Numbered from the stretch's first letter, positions 1-8,490 are shown. The stretch: 34,607 nt of DNA from Opitutia bacterium (GCA_947378845.1 CANCLQ010000014.1:1-34607); one strand, 5' to 3'. Notes: generated by a model from the letters alone, not told the origin. Numbers and translations: made by a program.

Positions 1-44
1 TTGACGGAGGGGTCCCAAGTCTCATTTTCCGACTTTCCCTCTTT

Positions 45-479
45 ATGAAGACCACGCTAGCTAAGAACGTGCAGCTCAAGGACAAGACCTGGTACATCAT
101 CGATGCCAAGGATCAAGTTCTAGGCCGTCTCGCCGTCAAAATTGCCAACGTCCTCCGCGGACGTCACAAGCCAACCTACACGCCCCACGTCGACACGGGT
201 GATTACGTCATCGTGCTCAACGCTGACAAGGTGCGCCTCACGGGTTCGAAAGAAACCGACAAGACTTACATGTTCTTCACCGGTTGGGTAGGTACTGCCT
301 ACCGTCGTACCGCTGCTGCGATGCGCGAGCGTCGTCCTGAATTCCTCGTTAAGCACGCTGTTAAAGGTATGCTTCCTAAGAATCGTTTAGCAAATGACAT
401 GCTCTTGAAGCTCCGTGTTTACGCGGGCGAAAAGCATGATCACGCTGCATCGAATCCAGTTCCTTTCCCAAAAATCTAA
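45..479 (+). CDS. rplM: 50S ribosomal protein L13
   Basis: Encodes L13, an early-assembling protein of the large ribosomal subunit. The 144 residues match the usual length of about 142. Family signatures are visible: an N-terminal KTW followed by IDAKDQVLGRLA, the RGRHKPTYTPHVDTGD segment near residues 39-55, VRLTGSK near 64-70, and the RRPEFLVKHAVKGMLPKNRLA block near 97-116. The start ATG is preceded by a pyrimidine-rich stretch with no Shine-Dalgarno sequence. Arginine codons are all CGT or CGC, as expected for a highly expressed gene. rpsI follows after 16 bases, the standard L13-S9 pairing. The 44 bases before it hold no convincing promoter, so the promoter may lie outside the window. 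Confidence 0.98.
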   Translation: MKTTLAKNVQLKDKTWYIIDAKDQVLGRLAVKIANVLRGRHKPTYTPHVDTGDYVIVLNADKVRLTGSKETDKTYMFFTGWVGTAYRRTAAAMRERRPEFLVKHAVKGMLPKNRLANDMLLKLRVYAGEKHDHAASNPVPFPKI

Positions 480-495
480 TTACTAAAACGTTTCA

Positions 496-897
496 ATGAG
501 CGCTGCTAAGTCCTCTCCTATTTCTGCTGTCGGTCGTCGTAAGACGGCTTCGGCACGTATCCGCATCACGCGCGGTACCGGTGCGATTTCCATCAACGGA
601 AAGCCTATCGAAGAATACCTTTATACCGAAGCCCTCGTTAAGTCGGCTACCGCTCCTCTGCGTACCTCTGGCCTCGAAGGTCAACTCGACGTCGCAGTTA
701 ACGTAATCGGTGGCGGTCCTAACGGACAAGCTGGTGCGATTTCTCATGGTTTGGCTCGTGCCATCCAAAAGCTGGACCCTGCACTTCGTGCTCCTTTAAA
801 GAAAGAAGGTCTCCTTACCCGCGATGGTCGTATGCGCGAACGTAAGAAGCCCGGCCGTCCTGGTGCCCGTAAGCGTTTCCAGTTCTCCAAGCGCTAA
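496..897 (+). CDS. rpsI: 30S ribosomal protein S9
   Basis: Encodes S9, whose C-terminal tail reaches the P-site tRNA on the small subunit. It has 133 residues against about 130 for the family. The AVGRRKTASARIRI opening, the GGGPNGQAGAISHGLARAI centre and the basic C-terminus ending FQFSKR are diagnostic; the final SKR is the conserved tRNA-contacting tail. It follows rplM in the same transcription unit and is closed by a strong intrinsic terminator 28 bases downstream. No Shine-Dalgarno element precedes the ATG (upstream text is AT-rich). Arginine codons are CGT/CGC only. Confidence 0.98.
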   Translation: MSAAKSSPISAVGRRKTASARIRITRGTGAISINGKPIEEYLYTEALVKSATAPLRTSGLEGQLDVAVNVIGGGPNGQAGAISHGLARAIQKLDPALRAPLKKEGLLTRDGRMRERKKPGRPGARKRFQFSKR

Positions 898-925
898 ACC
901 GCCTCTGGAAACAGGAACTATCAAG

Positions 926-949
926 GCCCCGGCACCCCGGGGCTTTTTT
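926..949 (+). terminator. Intrinsic terminator after rpsI
   Basis: A 7-bp GC-only stem (GCCCCGG at 926-932 pairing with CCGGGGC at 937-943) with a four-base loop, followed by six T residues at 944-949. It lies just after the rpsI stop and about 60 bases before argC, so it should separate the ribosomal operon from the arginine cluster. Confidence 0.9.
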
Positions 950-1008
950 ATTGCCCAGTTTTCTATGTCCAACCGTCCAAACGTTGTTTAATCCTTTTCT
1001 ATTCCGCT

Positions 1009-2058
1009 ATGTCTCAAACATTGACCAAAGTTGGTATTGTGGGTGCCTCAGGCTACACTGGGGAGGAGTTGGTGCGTGTCCTAGCACAACACCCCAAGGT
1101 TTCCCTCGCTGCCGTGTGCTCTCGGTCGCTCGCAGGTAAATCGGTCGTGGATGAATTACCGCGGTTGCGGGGCTTGGTCGATGCTTCACTAAAATTCTCT
1201 GCATCATCTCCCGCTGAATGCGCCGCATCGGATGTGGCGGTTTGGTTCTTAGCGCTACCTCACGGTGTCGCCACGGAATATGCCGCGCCCTTAGTCGCAG
1301 CTGGAAAACAAGTCTTGGATCTTTCGGCAGATTTCCGGTTACGGAATTTAGATAATTATAAAAAATATTACGGACACGATCACCCCGCACCGGCACTCGC
1401 CGCCCAAGCGCGGTACGTGATTCCAGAATTACAAACCGATGCAGCGTGGAAGAGCTCCAAGCTGATTGCATGTCCCGGTTGTTATCCAACGAGTATTCAG
1501 GTGCCAGTAGTGCCACTTTTGCGGGCAGGCTTATTGAAACCTGAGCCTGGTCGGTTGATTATTAATTCTTACAGCGGTGTTTCAGGTGCAGGTAAAAAGG
1601 CCGATGTGAATTACCTTTTCTGCGAGCGGGAAGGCTCGGTAAAAGCTTACGGTATTCCTGGTCACCGGCATATCGCTGAAATCGAAGAAGCATTTTCAGC
1701 GGCCGCGGGTCAGCCTGTGGTCATTCAATTCAATCCACATCTCGCTCCGATGCATCGGGGAATCGCGACGACGATTGTCGTACCAGCGCCAGGTGTGACG
1801 GCCGCACAAGTTGAAGCGTGCTGGCAGAAGGCCTACGCGGATAAGCCTTTCGTATCGATTTTGAAGTCGGGTGATTTTCCTGATACCGCACACGTTGCAA
1901 ACACGAATCGGGTTTCGATCTCGGTCGTTGCTGATGCGCGGACTGGAAATCTAATCATCACTTCCGTAATTGATAATCTCCTTAAAGGTGCAGGCGGACA
2001 AGCCGTGCAGGCGCTCAATCTAATGATGGGTTGGCCTGAAACCACCGGTTTGCGGTAA
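1009..2058 (+). CDS. argC: N-acetyl-gamma-glutamyl-phosphate reductase
   Basis: Catalyses NADPH-dependent reduction of N-acetylglutamyl phosphate to the semialdehyde, third step of arginine synthesis, in the cytoplasm. It has 349 residues, typical of the family. The dinucleotide-binding GASGYTG lies at 12-18. The catalytic cysteine is C158 in CPGCYPTS, and PGHRHIAEIEE follows in the C-terminal domain. It is the first gene of the arginine cluster; argJ starts 14 bases after its stop. Codon use is striking: 14 of its 15 arginine codons are CGG, the exception being CGT at residue 23. Nearby ribosomal genes and argG use no CGG. There is no Shine-Dalgarno site before ATG, only a pyrimidine-rich run. 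I found no clear promoter or ARG-box-like palindrome in the short gap after the terminator. Confidence 0.97.
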   Translation: MSQTLTKVGIVGASGYTGEELVRVLAQHPKVSLAAVCSRSLAGKSVVDELPRLRGLVDASLKFSASSPAECAASDVAVWFLALPHGVATEYAAPLVAAGKQVLDLSADFRLRNLDNYKKYYGHDHPAPALAAQARYVIPELQTDAAWKSSKLIACPGCYPTSIQVPVVPLLRAGLLKPEPGRLIINSYSGVSGAGKKADVNYLFCEREGSVKAYGIPGHRHIAEIEEAFSAAAGQPVVIQFNPHLAPMHRGIATTIVVPAPGVTAAQVEACWQKAYADKPFVSILKSGDFPDTAHVANTNRVSISVVADARTGNLIITSVIDNLLKGAGGQAVQALNLMMGWPETTGLR

Positions 2059-2072
2059 GCGATTTTCATCCA

Positions 2073-3302
2073 ATGGCTATTGAGTTTTTTAATGATTCAC
2101 CTGGCATCACCGATGTCCCTGGCTTCCGCGTAGGTGCGGCGGGATGTGACATTCGGAATAAGGGTCTAGAGCGATTAGACTTAACAGTTATTCTCGCAGA
2201 TAAGCCATGTGCGGCAGCTGGAGTTTTTACAACGAACGACGTTAAGGCTGCCCCTGTGCGTTTTTGTCAGTCGGCTCTCATCGCTTCCAAAGGAATGGTG
2301 CGTGGTATTGTTGCGAACAGCGGCAACGCAAATGCCTGCACATCGGTGCAAGGCGATCAAGACGCTGAAGCCATGGCGAAATTGGCAGCAGCGGCAGTGG
2401 GTTCGCCATCAGACACCTTCATGGTTTGTTCGACCGGACGGATTGGTGAATTGCTGCCGATGAAAAAAGTCGCCGCGGGAATTACTGAGGCAACCAAACG
2501 TTTATCGCGCGACTCCGCTGAAGGAACACGGGCTGCTGAAGCTATTTTAACTTCTGATACCAGGCCTAAAACCGCTACCGCGTGTTTTGCATGGCAGGGT
2601 AAAAAAATTACGGTCGCTGGCTTCGCAAAAGGCGCAGGCATGATTGAGCCAAACATGGCGACCATGTTAGCGTTCGTTGCGACTGATGTTTCTGCTGAGC
2701 CAGCATTTCTTAAAGCCGCTCTTAAATCTGCGACCGATCAATCGTTCAACTGCGTCAGCGTTGACGGAGATATGTCGACGAATGATACGGTCATTTTATT
2801 GGCCTCCGGTGCTTCAGGCGTCGCACTGAATGCACAAGCCGATGGTGCGTTACAGAAACTTTTCCAAGAAGCATTAGACCGAATTTGTTTTGCGTTGGCC
2901 GAGAAGATCGTCGGCGATGGCGAAAAAATTACCAAGGTCGTAGCAGTCGAAGTCGAAGGCGCACGTCACCGAGCCGATGCAGAAAAAATTGCGCGGGCTA
3001 TCGGTAACTCGCTCCTCGTGAAGTCATCCTGGTTCGGCGAAGATCCTAACTGGGGTCGTCTGGCGGATGCTGCTGGCTACGCTCGGACGGGCCTCGATGA
3101 GGCTAAACTGGATATTCATTATGAAGATGTACCAGCCGTTTTGGCAGGTAAGCCATTGCCCGAAAATAAGCCGCGCTGGAAGGAAATCGTGAAAGCACGC
3201 CAGTTTAAGGTGCGGATAAATCTGAACCTGGGCTCAGCCAAGTTCCGACTCTTAGCGTCGGACCTTACGGACGGGTACGTGAATTACAACAAGAGCGAGT
3301 AA
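2073..3302 (+). CDS. argJ: Glutamate N-acetyltransferase / N-acetylglutamate synthase (ArgJ)
   Basis: Transfers the acetyl group from N-acetylornithine to glutamate, recycling acetyl in arginine synthesis. Bifunctional members also acetylate glutamate from acetyl-CoA; sequence alone does not separate the two types. It has 409 residues. The self-cleavage site is clear: KGAGMIEPNMATML, with A196|T197 the expected scissile bond and T197 the new N-terminal nucleophile of the beta subunit. NSGNANACT near 82-90 and GEDPNWGR near the C-terminal third are further family motifs. It lies between argC and argB in one transcription unit. Arginine codons are mixed here (6 of 20 CGG), unlike argC. The presence of ArgJ implies the cyclic pathway rather than an ArgE deacetylase route. 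Confidence 0.96.
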   Translation: MAIEFFNDSPGITDVPGFRVGAAGCDIRNKGLERLDLTVILADKPCAAAGVFTTNDVKAAPVRFCQSALIASKGMVRGIVANSGNANACTSVQGDQDAEAMAKLAAAAVGSPSDTFMVCSTGRIGELLPMKKVAAGITEATKRLSRDSAEGTRAAEAILTSDTRPKTATACFAWQGKKITVAGFAKGAGMIEPNMATMLAFVATDVSAEPAFLKAALKSATDQSFNCVSVDGDMSTNDTVILLASGASGVALNAQADGALQKLFQEALDRICFALAEKIVGDGEKITKVVAVEVEGARHRADAEKIARAIGNSLLVKSSWFGEDPNWGRLADAAGYARTGLDEAKLDIHYEDVPAVLAGKPLPENKPRWKEIVKARQFKVRINLNLGSAKFRLLASDLTDGYVNYNKSE

Positions 3303-3358
3303 CTGCATTTTCCGTTTGCACGCCTGTCCGTACCTCTGACACTGCTTTTCTGACTGTA

Positions 3359-4243
3359 ATGAGTACTCCTGCTGCTGCGCATAAGGCCGAAGTTCTTCTC
3401 GAGGCCCTGCCTTATATCCAAAAATTCCGTGGCTCAACTTTCGTGGTTAAGTACGGCGGAAGTTTTATGGACGATCCTAATCCAGATGGACGTGATCGGG
3501 TGGCGACGGACATCGCGTTTTTGGCGGCCGTTGGCATTCAAGTCGTTGTCGTCCACGGTGGCGGTAAAGCGATTACGCGGGCGATGGACGGAGCAGGAAT
3601 TAAATCCGAATTCCGTGGTGGCATGCGGGTGACCGATGCCTCGACCGTAAAAATCGTTGAGCAGACTTTGAATGTCGAAATCAACGGACAAATTTGCGAT
3701 TCATTGCGTGCTCGTGGAGCTAACCCTTTGGGTATGCCAGGTAATCACGTAAACCTTTGCGAAAAACTTTTTGGTTCAGACGAAGAGGGTAATCCTGTCG
3801 ATATCGGTTACGTCGGTGACATTAAATTTGTTAAGGCGAAGTTAATTAAAAAAGCTTTAGCTGATGGTTTCTTGCCGGTCGTTTCCCCGATTGCACTCGA
3901 TGCCGATGACCAGCCCTACAATACCAATGCCGATGTTGCTGCAGCCGCAGTGGCCGATTCATTGCGGGCTCGTCGTTTGATTTTCATGAGCGATGTGCCA
4001 GGTCTTCTGGCTAATCCCGCCGACCCCAGTTCACTTATTACGACCTTAAAGGTCAGCGAAGTCGATGAACTCAAGCGCAAGGGCGTGATTGCTGGTGGTA
4101 TGATACCTAAGGTCGACAGTGCTGTTAAGGCACTCAGAGAGGGCGTGCGCCGCGTTCACTTTATCGATGGCCGGGTCCCGCATTCTTTGCTCCTTGAAGT
4201 CTTTACCGATAAAGGCGTCGGTACTGAAATCGTTCACGGCTAA
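3359..4243 (+). CDS. argB: Acetylglutamate kinase
   Basis: Phosphorylates N-acetylglutamate with ATP, second step of arginine synthesis. It has 294 residues of the amino acid kinase fold. Visible motifs are VVKYGGS (catalytic K31), HGGGK at 66-70, GMRVTD at 88-93 and GGMIPKVDSAVKAL near the C-terminus. The N-terminal extension of about 25 residues before the first strand (KAEVLLEALPYIQKFRG) resembles the kinked helix found in arginine-inhibited hexameric kinases. Feedback inhibition by arginine is therefore likely, as expected for a cyclic pathway, but this is inference. Its TAA stop overlaps the argD ATG by one base (TAATG), so argB and argD are probably translationally coupled. A 56-base gap separates it from argJ. 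Confidence 0.96.
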   Translation: MSTPAAAHKAEVLLEALPYIQKFRGSTFVVKYGGSFMDDPNPDGRDRVATDIAFLAAVGIQVVVVHGGGKAITRAMDGAGIKSEFRGGMRVTDASTVKIVEQTLNVEINGQICDSLRARGANPLGMPGNHVNLCEKLFGSDEEGNPVDIGYVGDIKFVKAKLIKKALADGFLPVVSPIALDADDQPYNTNADVAAAAVADSLRARRLIFMSDVPGLLANPADPSSLITTLKVSEVDELKRKGVIAGGMIPKVDSAVKALREGVRRVHFIDGRVPHSLLLEVFTDKGVGTEIVHG

Positions 4244-5469
4244 TGAGTGATTCGTCGCACACGCAGAATGATACCGCGGCATTGTACGCGCAGCACATTG
4301 CCCACAATTATTCCACTCCGGCTATATCGCTGGTGCGTGGCGCCGGTACGTACGTTTGGGATTCTAACGGCAAAAAGTATTTAGACTTTGCCTCGGGCAT
4401 CGCGGTAAATGCGATTGGACACGCACATCCCACATGGGTGAAACGTGTGGCTGATCAGGCCGCCAAGCTGGTCCACGTCAGCAACCTTTATCGGAATGAG
4501 CCCCAAGGTGATTTAGCCGCAAAGTTAGCGAAGTATTGCGGTCCAGGTCGTGTATTATTTTGCAACAGTGGCGCCGAAGCGAATGAGGCATTACTAAAAT
4601 TAGCCCGGCTTCACGGTAAGAAAAAATCTGGTGCGGAAGGTAAGTGCTTTGGCGTTGTGGTAGCCGAACGAGCTTTTCATGGACGGACCTTTGGTGGCAT
4701 GTCAGCCACTCCACAGGAAAAAATCCAAAATGGTTTTAGACCTTTATTATCGGGCTTTTCTGCTGCACCACTGAATGATATTAAGGCGTGGGACAAAGCA
4801 ATCAGCGCTACTGAAACTGCCGCAGTCTTACTTGAAACGATTCAGGGTGAAGGTGGCGTGTTTGTGGCTGACCCCGTTTTCCTGCGTGAGTTACAGGCGA
4901 TATGTAAGGCACGGAACGTTTTATTTTTAATTGATGAAATCCAGTGCGGTATCGGTCGTGCTGGGAAATTCTTCGCCTACGAATACGCAGGTGTGAAGCC
5001 AGATGCCGTCGCGATGGCAAAAGGTCTAGGCGGCGGATTTCCAATCGGTGCTATTTGGATGGCTCCGCCTCATGATGAGCTTTTTCAACCCGGTTCTCAC
5101 GGTACAACTTTTGGCGGTGGCGCATTAGCCGCGACTGCTGCCTTGGCGGTGATTGATGTCATCGAACAAGAAAAACTTTTGGCCAAGGTCGAAGCACAGA
5201 CGCCTGCTTGGCATGCTGCACTGCAAGGCTTAGCTAAGAAATACCCTGCACTGATTAAGGAAGTGCGTGGCTTGGGTTACATGGTTGGTGTGGCGATGAA
5301 CGTAGATCCAATTCCAGTTGTGGCAGCATTGCGCGAAGCAGGAATGCTCGCAGTGCCAGCCAGCGGAATTGCCATTCGTCTGTTGCCGCCGCTGAATGCA
5401 TCGGTCGAAGAGCTTGCCGACAGTGTGAAAATTTTTGATCGGGTCTTGGCGGGCATTAAAACCGCCTAA
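4243..5469 (+). CDS. argD: Acetylornithine aminotransferase
   Basis: PLP enzyme converting N-acetylglutamate semialdehyde and glutamate to N-acetylornithine and 2-oxoglutarate. It has 408 residues, class III aminotransferase fold. Seen: NSGAEANE at 108-115 (phosphate-binding region), AFHGRTFG near 144-151, the cofactor aspartate in LIDEIQCGIGR (D231), and the PLP lysine K260 in AMAKGLGGGFPIGA. The start overlaps the argB stop by one base. Enzymes of this family sometimes also act as succinyldiaminopimelate or ornithine aminotransferases, but the operon position makes the arginine role by far the likeliest. A 69-base gap without a clear terminator precedes argF. Confidence 0.96.
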   Translation: MSDSSHTQNDTAALYAQHIAHNYSTPAISLVRGAGTYVWDSNGKKYLDFASGIAVNAIGHAHPTWVKRVADQAAKLVHVSNLYRNEPQGDLAAKLAKYCGPGRVLFCNSGAEANEALLKLARLHGKKKSGAEGKCFGVVVAERAFHGRTFGGMSATPQEKIQNGFRPLLSGFSAAPLNDIKAWDKAISATETAAVLLETIQGEGGVFVADPVFLRELQAICKARNVLFLIDEIQCGIGRAGKFFAYEYAGVKPDAVAMAKGLGGGFPIGAIWMAPPHDELFQPGSHGTTFGGGALAATAALAVIDVIEQEKLLAKVEAQTPAWHAALQGLAKKYPALIKEVRGLGYMVGVAMNVDPIPVVAALREAGMLAVPASGIAIRLLPPLNASVEELADSVKIFDRVLAGIKTA

Positions 5470-5538
5470 AACCTCGCTTCAGCTACTATTTTCAACTGTC
5501 CAAAAGCCTTCTGTTAGGTATTTTCAAAAGTTCCTTTC

Positions 5539-6477
5539 ATGCGTCACTTCCTTAAAGAGACCGATTTAACCATCGCCGAAACCGCGTCGGTCTTTACCCA
5601 TGCCGCTGCACTTAAAGCAGGGCGCGGTCGGAATCAGTCCACCGCATTAGCAAAACAGTCTTGGGGTTTACTCTTTTTCAAAAAAAGCACACGGACTCGG
5701 GTCTCGTTTCAAGTAGGCGTACATGAATTGGGCGGCTTGCCTGTCATGCTTAATGCCGATGACATGCAGATCTCGCGTGGCGAAACTGTCGCCGATACCG
5801 CGAAAGTACTTTCACGTTATTTGCACGGCATGGTGATTCGGTGTCACGAACACAAGCTCTTGGAAGACTTTGCTCAAAGCGGCACGATGCCGGTCGTTAA
5901 TGCACTCTCCGATTTTCTGCACCCATGTCAGTTTATGACCGACATGTTCACGCTCGCTGAGCGTTGGTCCAAAGGAAAGCCCGAGCAGTACGCTGCATCA
6001 TTGAAAGGTCGGAAGATTGCTTTTCTGGGTGATACCGCCTGCAACATGGCGAACTCTTTTGTATTGGGTGGCGCAGCTCTCGGTATTGAAATCGCTTTGG
6101 CTGGTCCCAAGGGCTACGAGCCCACCGACGAGATTCGTCAGCAGCTCAAGCGCGATGGATTGAAAGAGACATTCACATTTACGACCGACGCCAAAGAAGC
6201 CGTTAAAGGTGCCGACATGGTTTATACCGATGTCTGGGTGAGCATGGGCATGGAGGCCGAAAAGGCTGAGCGGCTTAAGACCATGCAGCCTTATCAGGTG
6301 AATGCGGGCCTTATGAAATTGGCTAAGCCAGATGCTTATTTCATGCACTGTCTGCCTGCGCATCCTGGTGAAGAAGTCACCGCGGAGGTTTTAGCCAGCC
6401 CACAGAGCATCATTTTTGATCAAGCTGAAAATCGTCTTCACGTTCAGAAAGCGATTCTCGCATTTCTTACCCGCTAA
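5539..6477 (+). CDS. argF: Ornithine carbamoyltransferase
   Basis: Makes citrulline from ornithine and carbamoyl phosphate. It has 312 residues. The carbamoyl phosphate loop STRTRVSF begins at S50 and HPCQ sits at 128-131. The ornithine-specific TDVWVSMGM lies at 230-238 and the catalytic HCLPAH at 270-275. The SMG loop argues for ornithine rather than N-acetylornithine or putrescine as substrate. The ATG start is preceded by a TC-rich stretch and no Shine-Dalgarno site. argG begins 17 bases after its stop. Six of its arginine codons are CGG, an intermediate value between argC and argG. Confidence 0.96.
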   Translation: MRHFLKETDLTIAETASVFTHAAALKAGRGRNQSTALAKQSWGLLFFKKSTRTRVSFQVGVHELGGLPVMLNADDMQISRGETVADTAKVLSRYLHGMVIRCHEHKLLEDFAQSGTMPVVNALSDFLHPCQFMTDMFTLAERWSKGKPEQYAASLKGRKIAFLGDTACNMANSFVLGGAALGIEIALAGPKGYEPTDEIRQQLKRDGLKETFTFTTDAKEAVKGADMVYTDVWVSMGMEAEKAERLKTMQPYQVNAGLMKLAKPDAYFMHCLPAHPGEEVTAEVLASPQSIIFDQAENRLHVQKAILAFLTR

Positions 6478-6494
6478 ATAATTTTATTATACAC

Positions 6495-7751
6495 ATGAGC
6501 AAAAAGAAGAAAATCGTTCTCGCCTATTCGGGCGGCCTCGACACCTCCGTCCTCCTTTCCTGGATTAAGGATAAGCATAACGCGGAGATGATCGCCTTCT
6601 GTGCGGACATCGGCCAAGAAGATGAATTGAAGGGCTTGAAGCAGAAGGCTCTCAAGACGGGTGCCTCGAAGCTGTACATCGATGACCTGCAGGCTGAATT
6701 TGCTCGCGACTTTATTTTCCCGATGATGCAAGCGGGTGCTATTTACGAAGGACAGTATTACCTCGGTACCTCAATTGCACGTCCTCTCATTGCTAAGCGC
6801 ATGGTGGAGATTGCACGTAAAGAAGGTGCCACCGCGATTGCACACGGTGCCACCGGAAAGGGTAACGACCAAGTTCGTTTCGAACTCACCTGTGCAGCTT
6901 TGGCTCCCGATTTAGAAATTATTGCCCCTTGGCGCGATGATAGTTTCCGCAGTGATTTCCCCGGCCGAGCTGAGATGATTGCGTACTGTTCGAAGAACAA
7001 GATTCCAGTCGAAGCCAGTGCGAAAAAGCCCTATTCATCGGACCGAAACCTCCTTCACATCTCCTACGAGGCCGGCATTTTGGAAGATCCATGGATGGAC
7101 GCGTTTGCTCCTGCTAATAAGGCGATGTTCAAGCTCTCGGTATCCCCCGAAGACGCACCTAACAAAGCTGAATATGTGGAATTAGAATTCCGCCAAGGTG
7201 ATTGCGTTGCGGTTAACGGTAAGAAGCTCAGCCCACTCGAAGTCATGCGCACCCTGAATAAGATTGGCGGACGTCATGGCGTTGGCCGAGTCGACATGGT
7301 TGAAAATCGTTTCGTCGGCATGAAGAGTCGCGGCGTTTATGAAACTCCTGGTGGCACCATCTTACATTTTGCTCACCGACAAATCGAATCGCTCACGATG
7401 GATCGCGAAGTCATGCACCTGCGTGATTCGTTGGTGCCACGTTACGCGACCCTAGTTTACAATGGTTTCTGGTACGCTCCTGAGCGCTTAGCTCTCCAAG
7501 CGCTGATCACTGAATCGCAACGTAACGTCACCGGAACGGTGCGCGTGAAATTGTATAAAGGTGGAGTTTATGTAGCCGGTCGAAAGAGTCCGCGCTCGCT
7601 CTATAATCCGCATATTGCGACCATGGAGGCAGATCCCACCAAGGCTTATAATCAGAATGATGCGACCGGCTTTATTCGTCTGAACGGTTTACGCTTACGC
7701 GTGAATTCAAAGGTGAATGGCGTGCAAAACCTGAGTAAGACCGCTCGCTAA
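6495..7751 (+). CDS. argG: Argininosuccinate synthase
   Basis: Condenses citrulline and aspartate with ATP to argininosuccinate, the penultimate step of arginine synthesis. It has 418 residues. The PP-loop SGGLDTS is at 12-18, followed by ADIGQEDE near 38-45, AHGATGKGNDQVRFE near 116-130, and YNGFWYAPE in the C-terminal part; all are family hallmarks. It is last in the cluster and ends at a strong terminator 20 bases downstream. argH, the final step, is not in the window. Unlike argC, none of its 28 arginine codons is CGG (all CGT, CGC or CGA). The leader is very AT-rich with no Shine-Dalgarno element. Confidence 0.97.
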   Translation: MSKKKKIVLAYSGGLDTSVLLSWIKDKHNAEMIAFCADIGQEDELKGLKQKALKTGASKLYIDDLQAEFARDFIFPMMQAGAIYEGQYYLGTSIARPLIAKRMVEIARKEGATAIAHGATGKGNDQVRFELTCAALAPDLEIIAPWRDDSFRSDFPGRAEMIAYCSKNKIPVEASAKKPYSSDRNLLHISYEAGILEDPWMDAFAPANKAMFKLSVSPEDAPNKAEYVELEFRQGDCVAVNGKKLSPLEVMRTLNKIGGRHGVGRVDMVENRFVGMKSRGVYETPGGTILHFAHRQIESLTMDREVMHLRDSLVPRYATLVYNGFWYAPERLALQALITESQRNVTGTVRVKLYKGGVYVAGRKSPRSLYNPHIATMEADPTKAYNQNDATGFIRLNGLRLRVNSKVNGVQNLSKTAR

Positions 7752-7770
7752 GCTTCTTATATAGGAATAT

Positions 7771-7799
7771 AAAAAAGGCGTCCGAGGGACGCCTTTTTT
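7771..7799. terminator. Bidirectional terminator between argG and tRNA-Cys
   Basis: A perfect inverted repeat: six A plus GGCGTCC at 7771-7783, a GAG loop, then GGACGCC plus six T at 7787-7799. The A-run on one side and T-run on the other make a 7-bp GC stem with a U-tract on both strands. It can therefore end the arginine cluster (plus) and tRNA-Cys (minus), whose 3' end lies 12 bases away. Confidence 0.92.
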
Positions 7800-7811
7800 G
7801 TACTTTGAAAT

Positions 7812-7886
7812 TGGAGGCGCGGGTCGGAATTGAACCGACGCATGGGGCTTTTGCAGAGCCCGGCCTTACCACTTGGCTACCGCGCC
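7812..7886 (-). tRNA. tRNA-Cys (anticodon GCA)
   Basis: On the minus strand the sequence folds as a complete cloverleaf. The acceptor GGCGCGG pairs with CCGCGCC, the D stem is GCC/GGC, the anticodon stem GGGCT/AGCCC holds the loop CTGCAAA (anticodon GCA), and the T stem GTCGG/CCGAC holds loop TTCAATT. The discriminator is U73, a cysteine identity base, and CCA is encoded (7812-7814). Body of 72 bases plus CCA. It faces the arginine cluster and shares its terminator. Confidence 0.97.
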
Positions 7887-7983
7887 TAACACTGACTAAG
7901 GGCAATCCTGACCCTCGGTGTCTTTCTTTCAAGGGTTTTATGCATGGGCTTTCCTTTCGCAAAATACCTTGTAAATAAGGGGT

Positions 7984-8475
7984 ATGTCGCAGCCGCCCCC
8001 ATTTCGCATTGGTCAAGGGTATGATATCCATCCCCTAGCCGCGGGTAGGGATTGTATTTTAGGGGGAGTCAAAATCCCTTCCGACGTTGGTCCCGTTGGT
8101 CACTCCGATGCCGATGTTCTTTTGCACGCATTAGCAGATGCGATTTTAGGTGCCGCTGGCTTGCGTGACATTGGCCATTATTTTCCAAATACGGATGCCT
8201 CATTAAAGGGAATGAATTCCGCTCTCATTGTTAAAAAAGCAGTGAGTGAAGTTGCGGCAGCAGGGTGGAAAATCGGCAATGTGGATCTCGTAATTATTGC
8301 GGAGCGACCAAAGGTTGGCCCACATGTAGCAGCGATTAAAAATTCCATCGCGACATTGCTTGGAATCGAAGCAGGGCAGGTTGGGGTGAAGGCGACGACG
8401 AACGAGGGGATGGATGCGATTGGTGAAGGTAAGGCGATTGCGGTGCAGGCCATTTGCCTGATTTGTCGCAATTAA
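7984..8475 (+). CDS. ispF: 2-C-methyl-D-erythritol 2,4-cyclodiphosphate synthase
   Basis: Cyclises CDP-methylerythritol 2-phosphate in the MEP isoprenoid pathway. It has 163 residues, usual length about 160. Zinc ligands D14, H16 (in GYDIHP) and H48 (in HSDADVLLHAL) are in place. DIGHYFPNTD follows at 62-71 and ATTNEGMDAIGEG near the C-terminus. It stands alone, with no ispD beside it. It is divergent from tRNA-Cys across a 97-base gap that should contain promoters for both, though I cannot pick convincing -35/-10 pairs. An AAGGGG run lies only one base before the ATG, too close to serve as a normal Shine-Dalgarno site. Confidence 0.96.
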   Translation: MSQPPPFRIGQGYDIHPLAAGRDCILGGVKIPSDVGPVGHSDADVLLHALADAILGAAGLRDIGHYFPNTDASLKGMNSALIVKKAVSEVAAAGWKIGNVDLVIIAERPKVGPHVAAIKNSIATLLGIEAGQVGVKATTNEGMDAIGEGKAIAVQAICLICRN

Positions 8476-8490
8476 TAGGCATTTTGGCAT

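Noticed and set aside
1..30. TTGACG at the left edge as a -35 box for rplM.
   Set aside because: No -10-like hexamer lies 15-19 bases downstream; the area is CATTTTCC.
1007..1516. A 169-codon open frame antisense to argC.
   Set aside because: It lies wholly opposite a well-supported gene. Its codons mirror the CGG-rich argC strand and the protein resembles no family.
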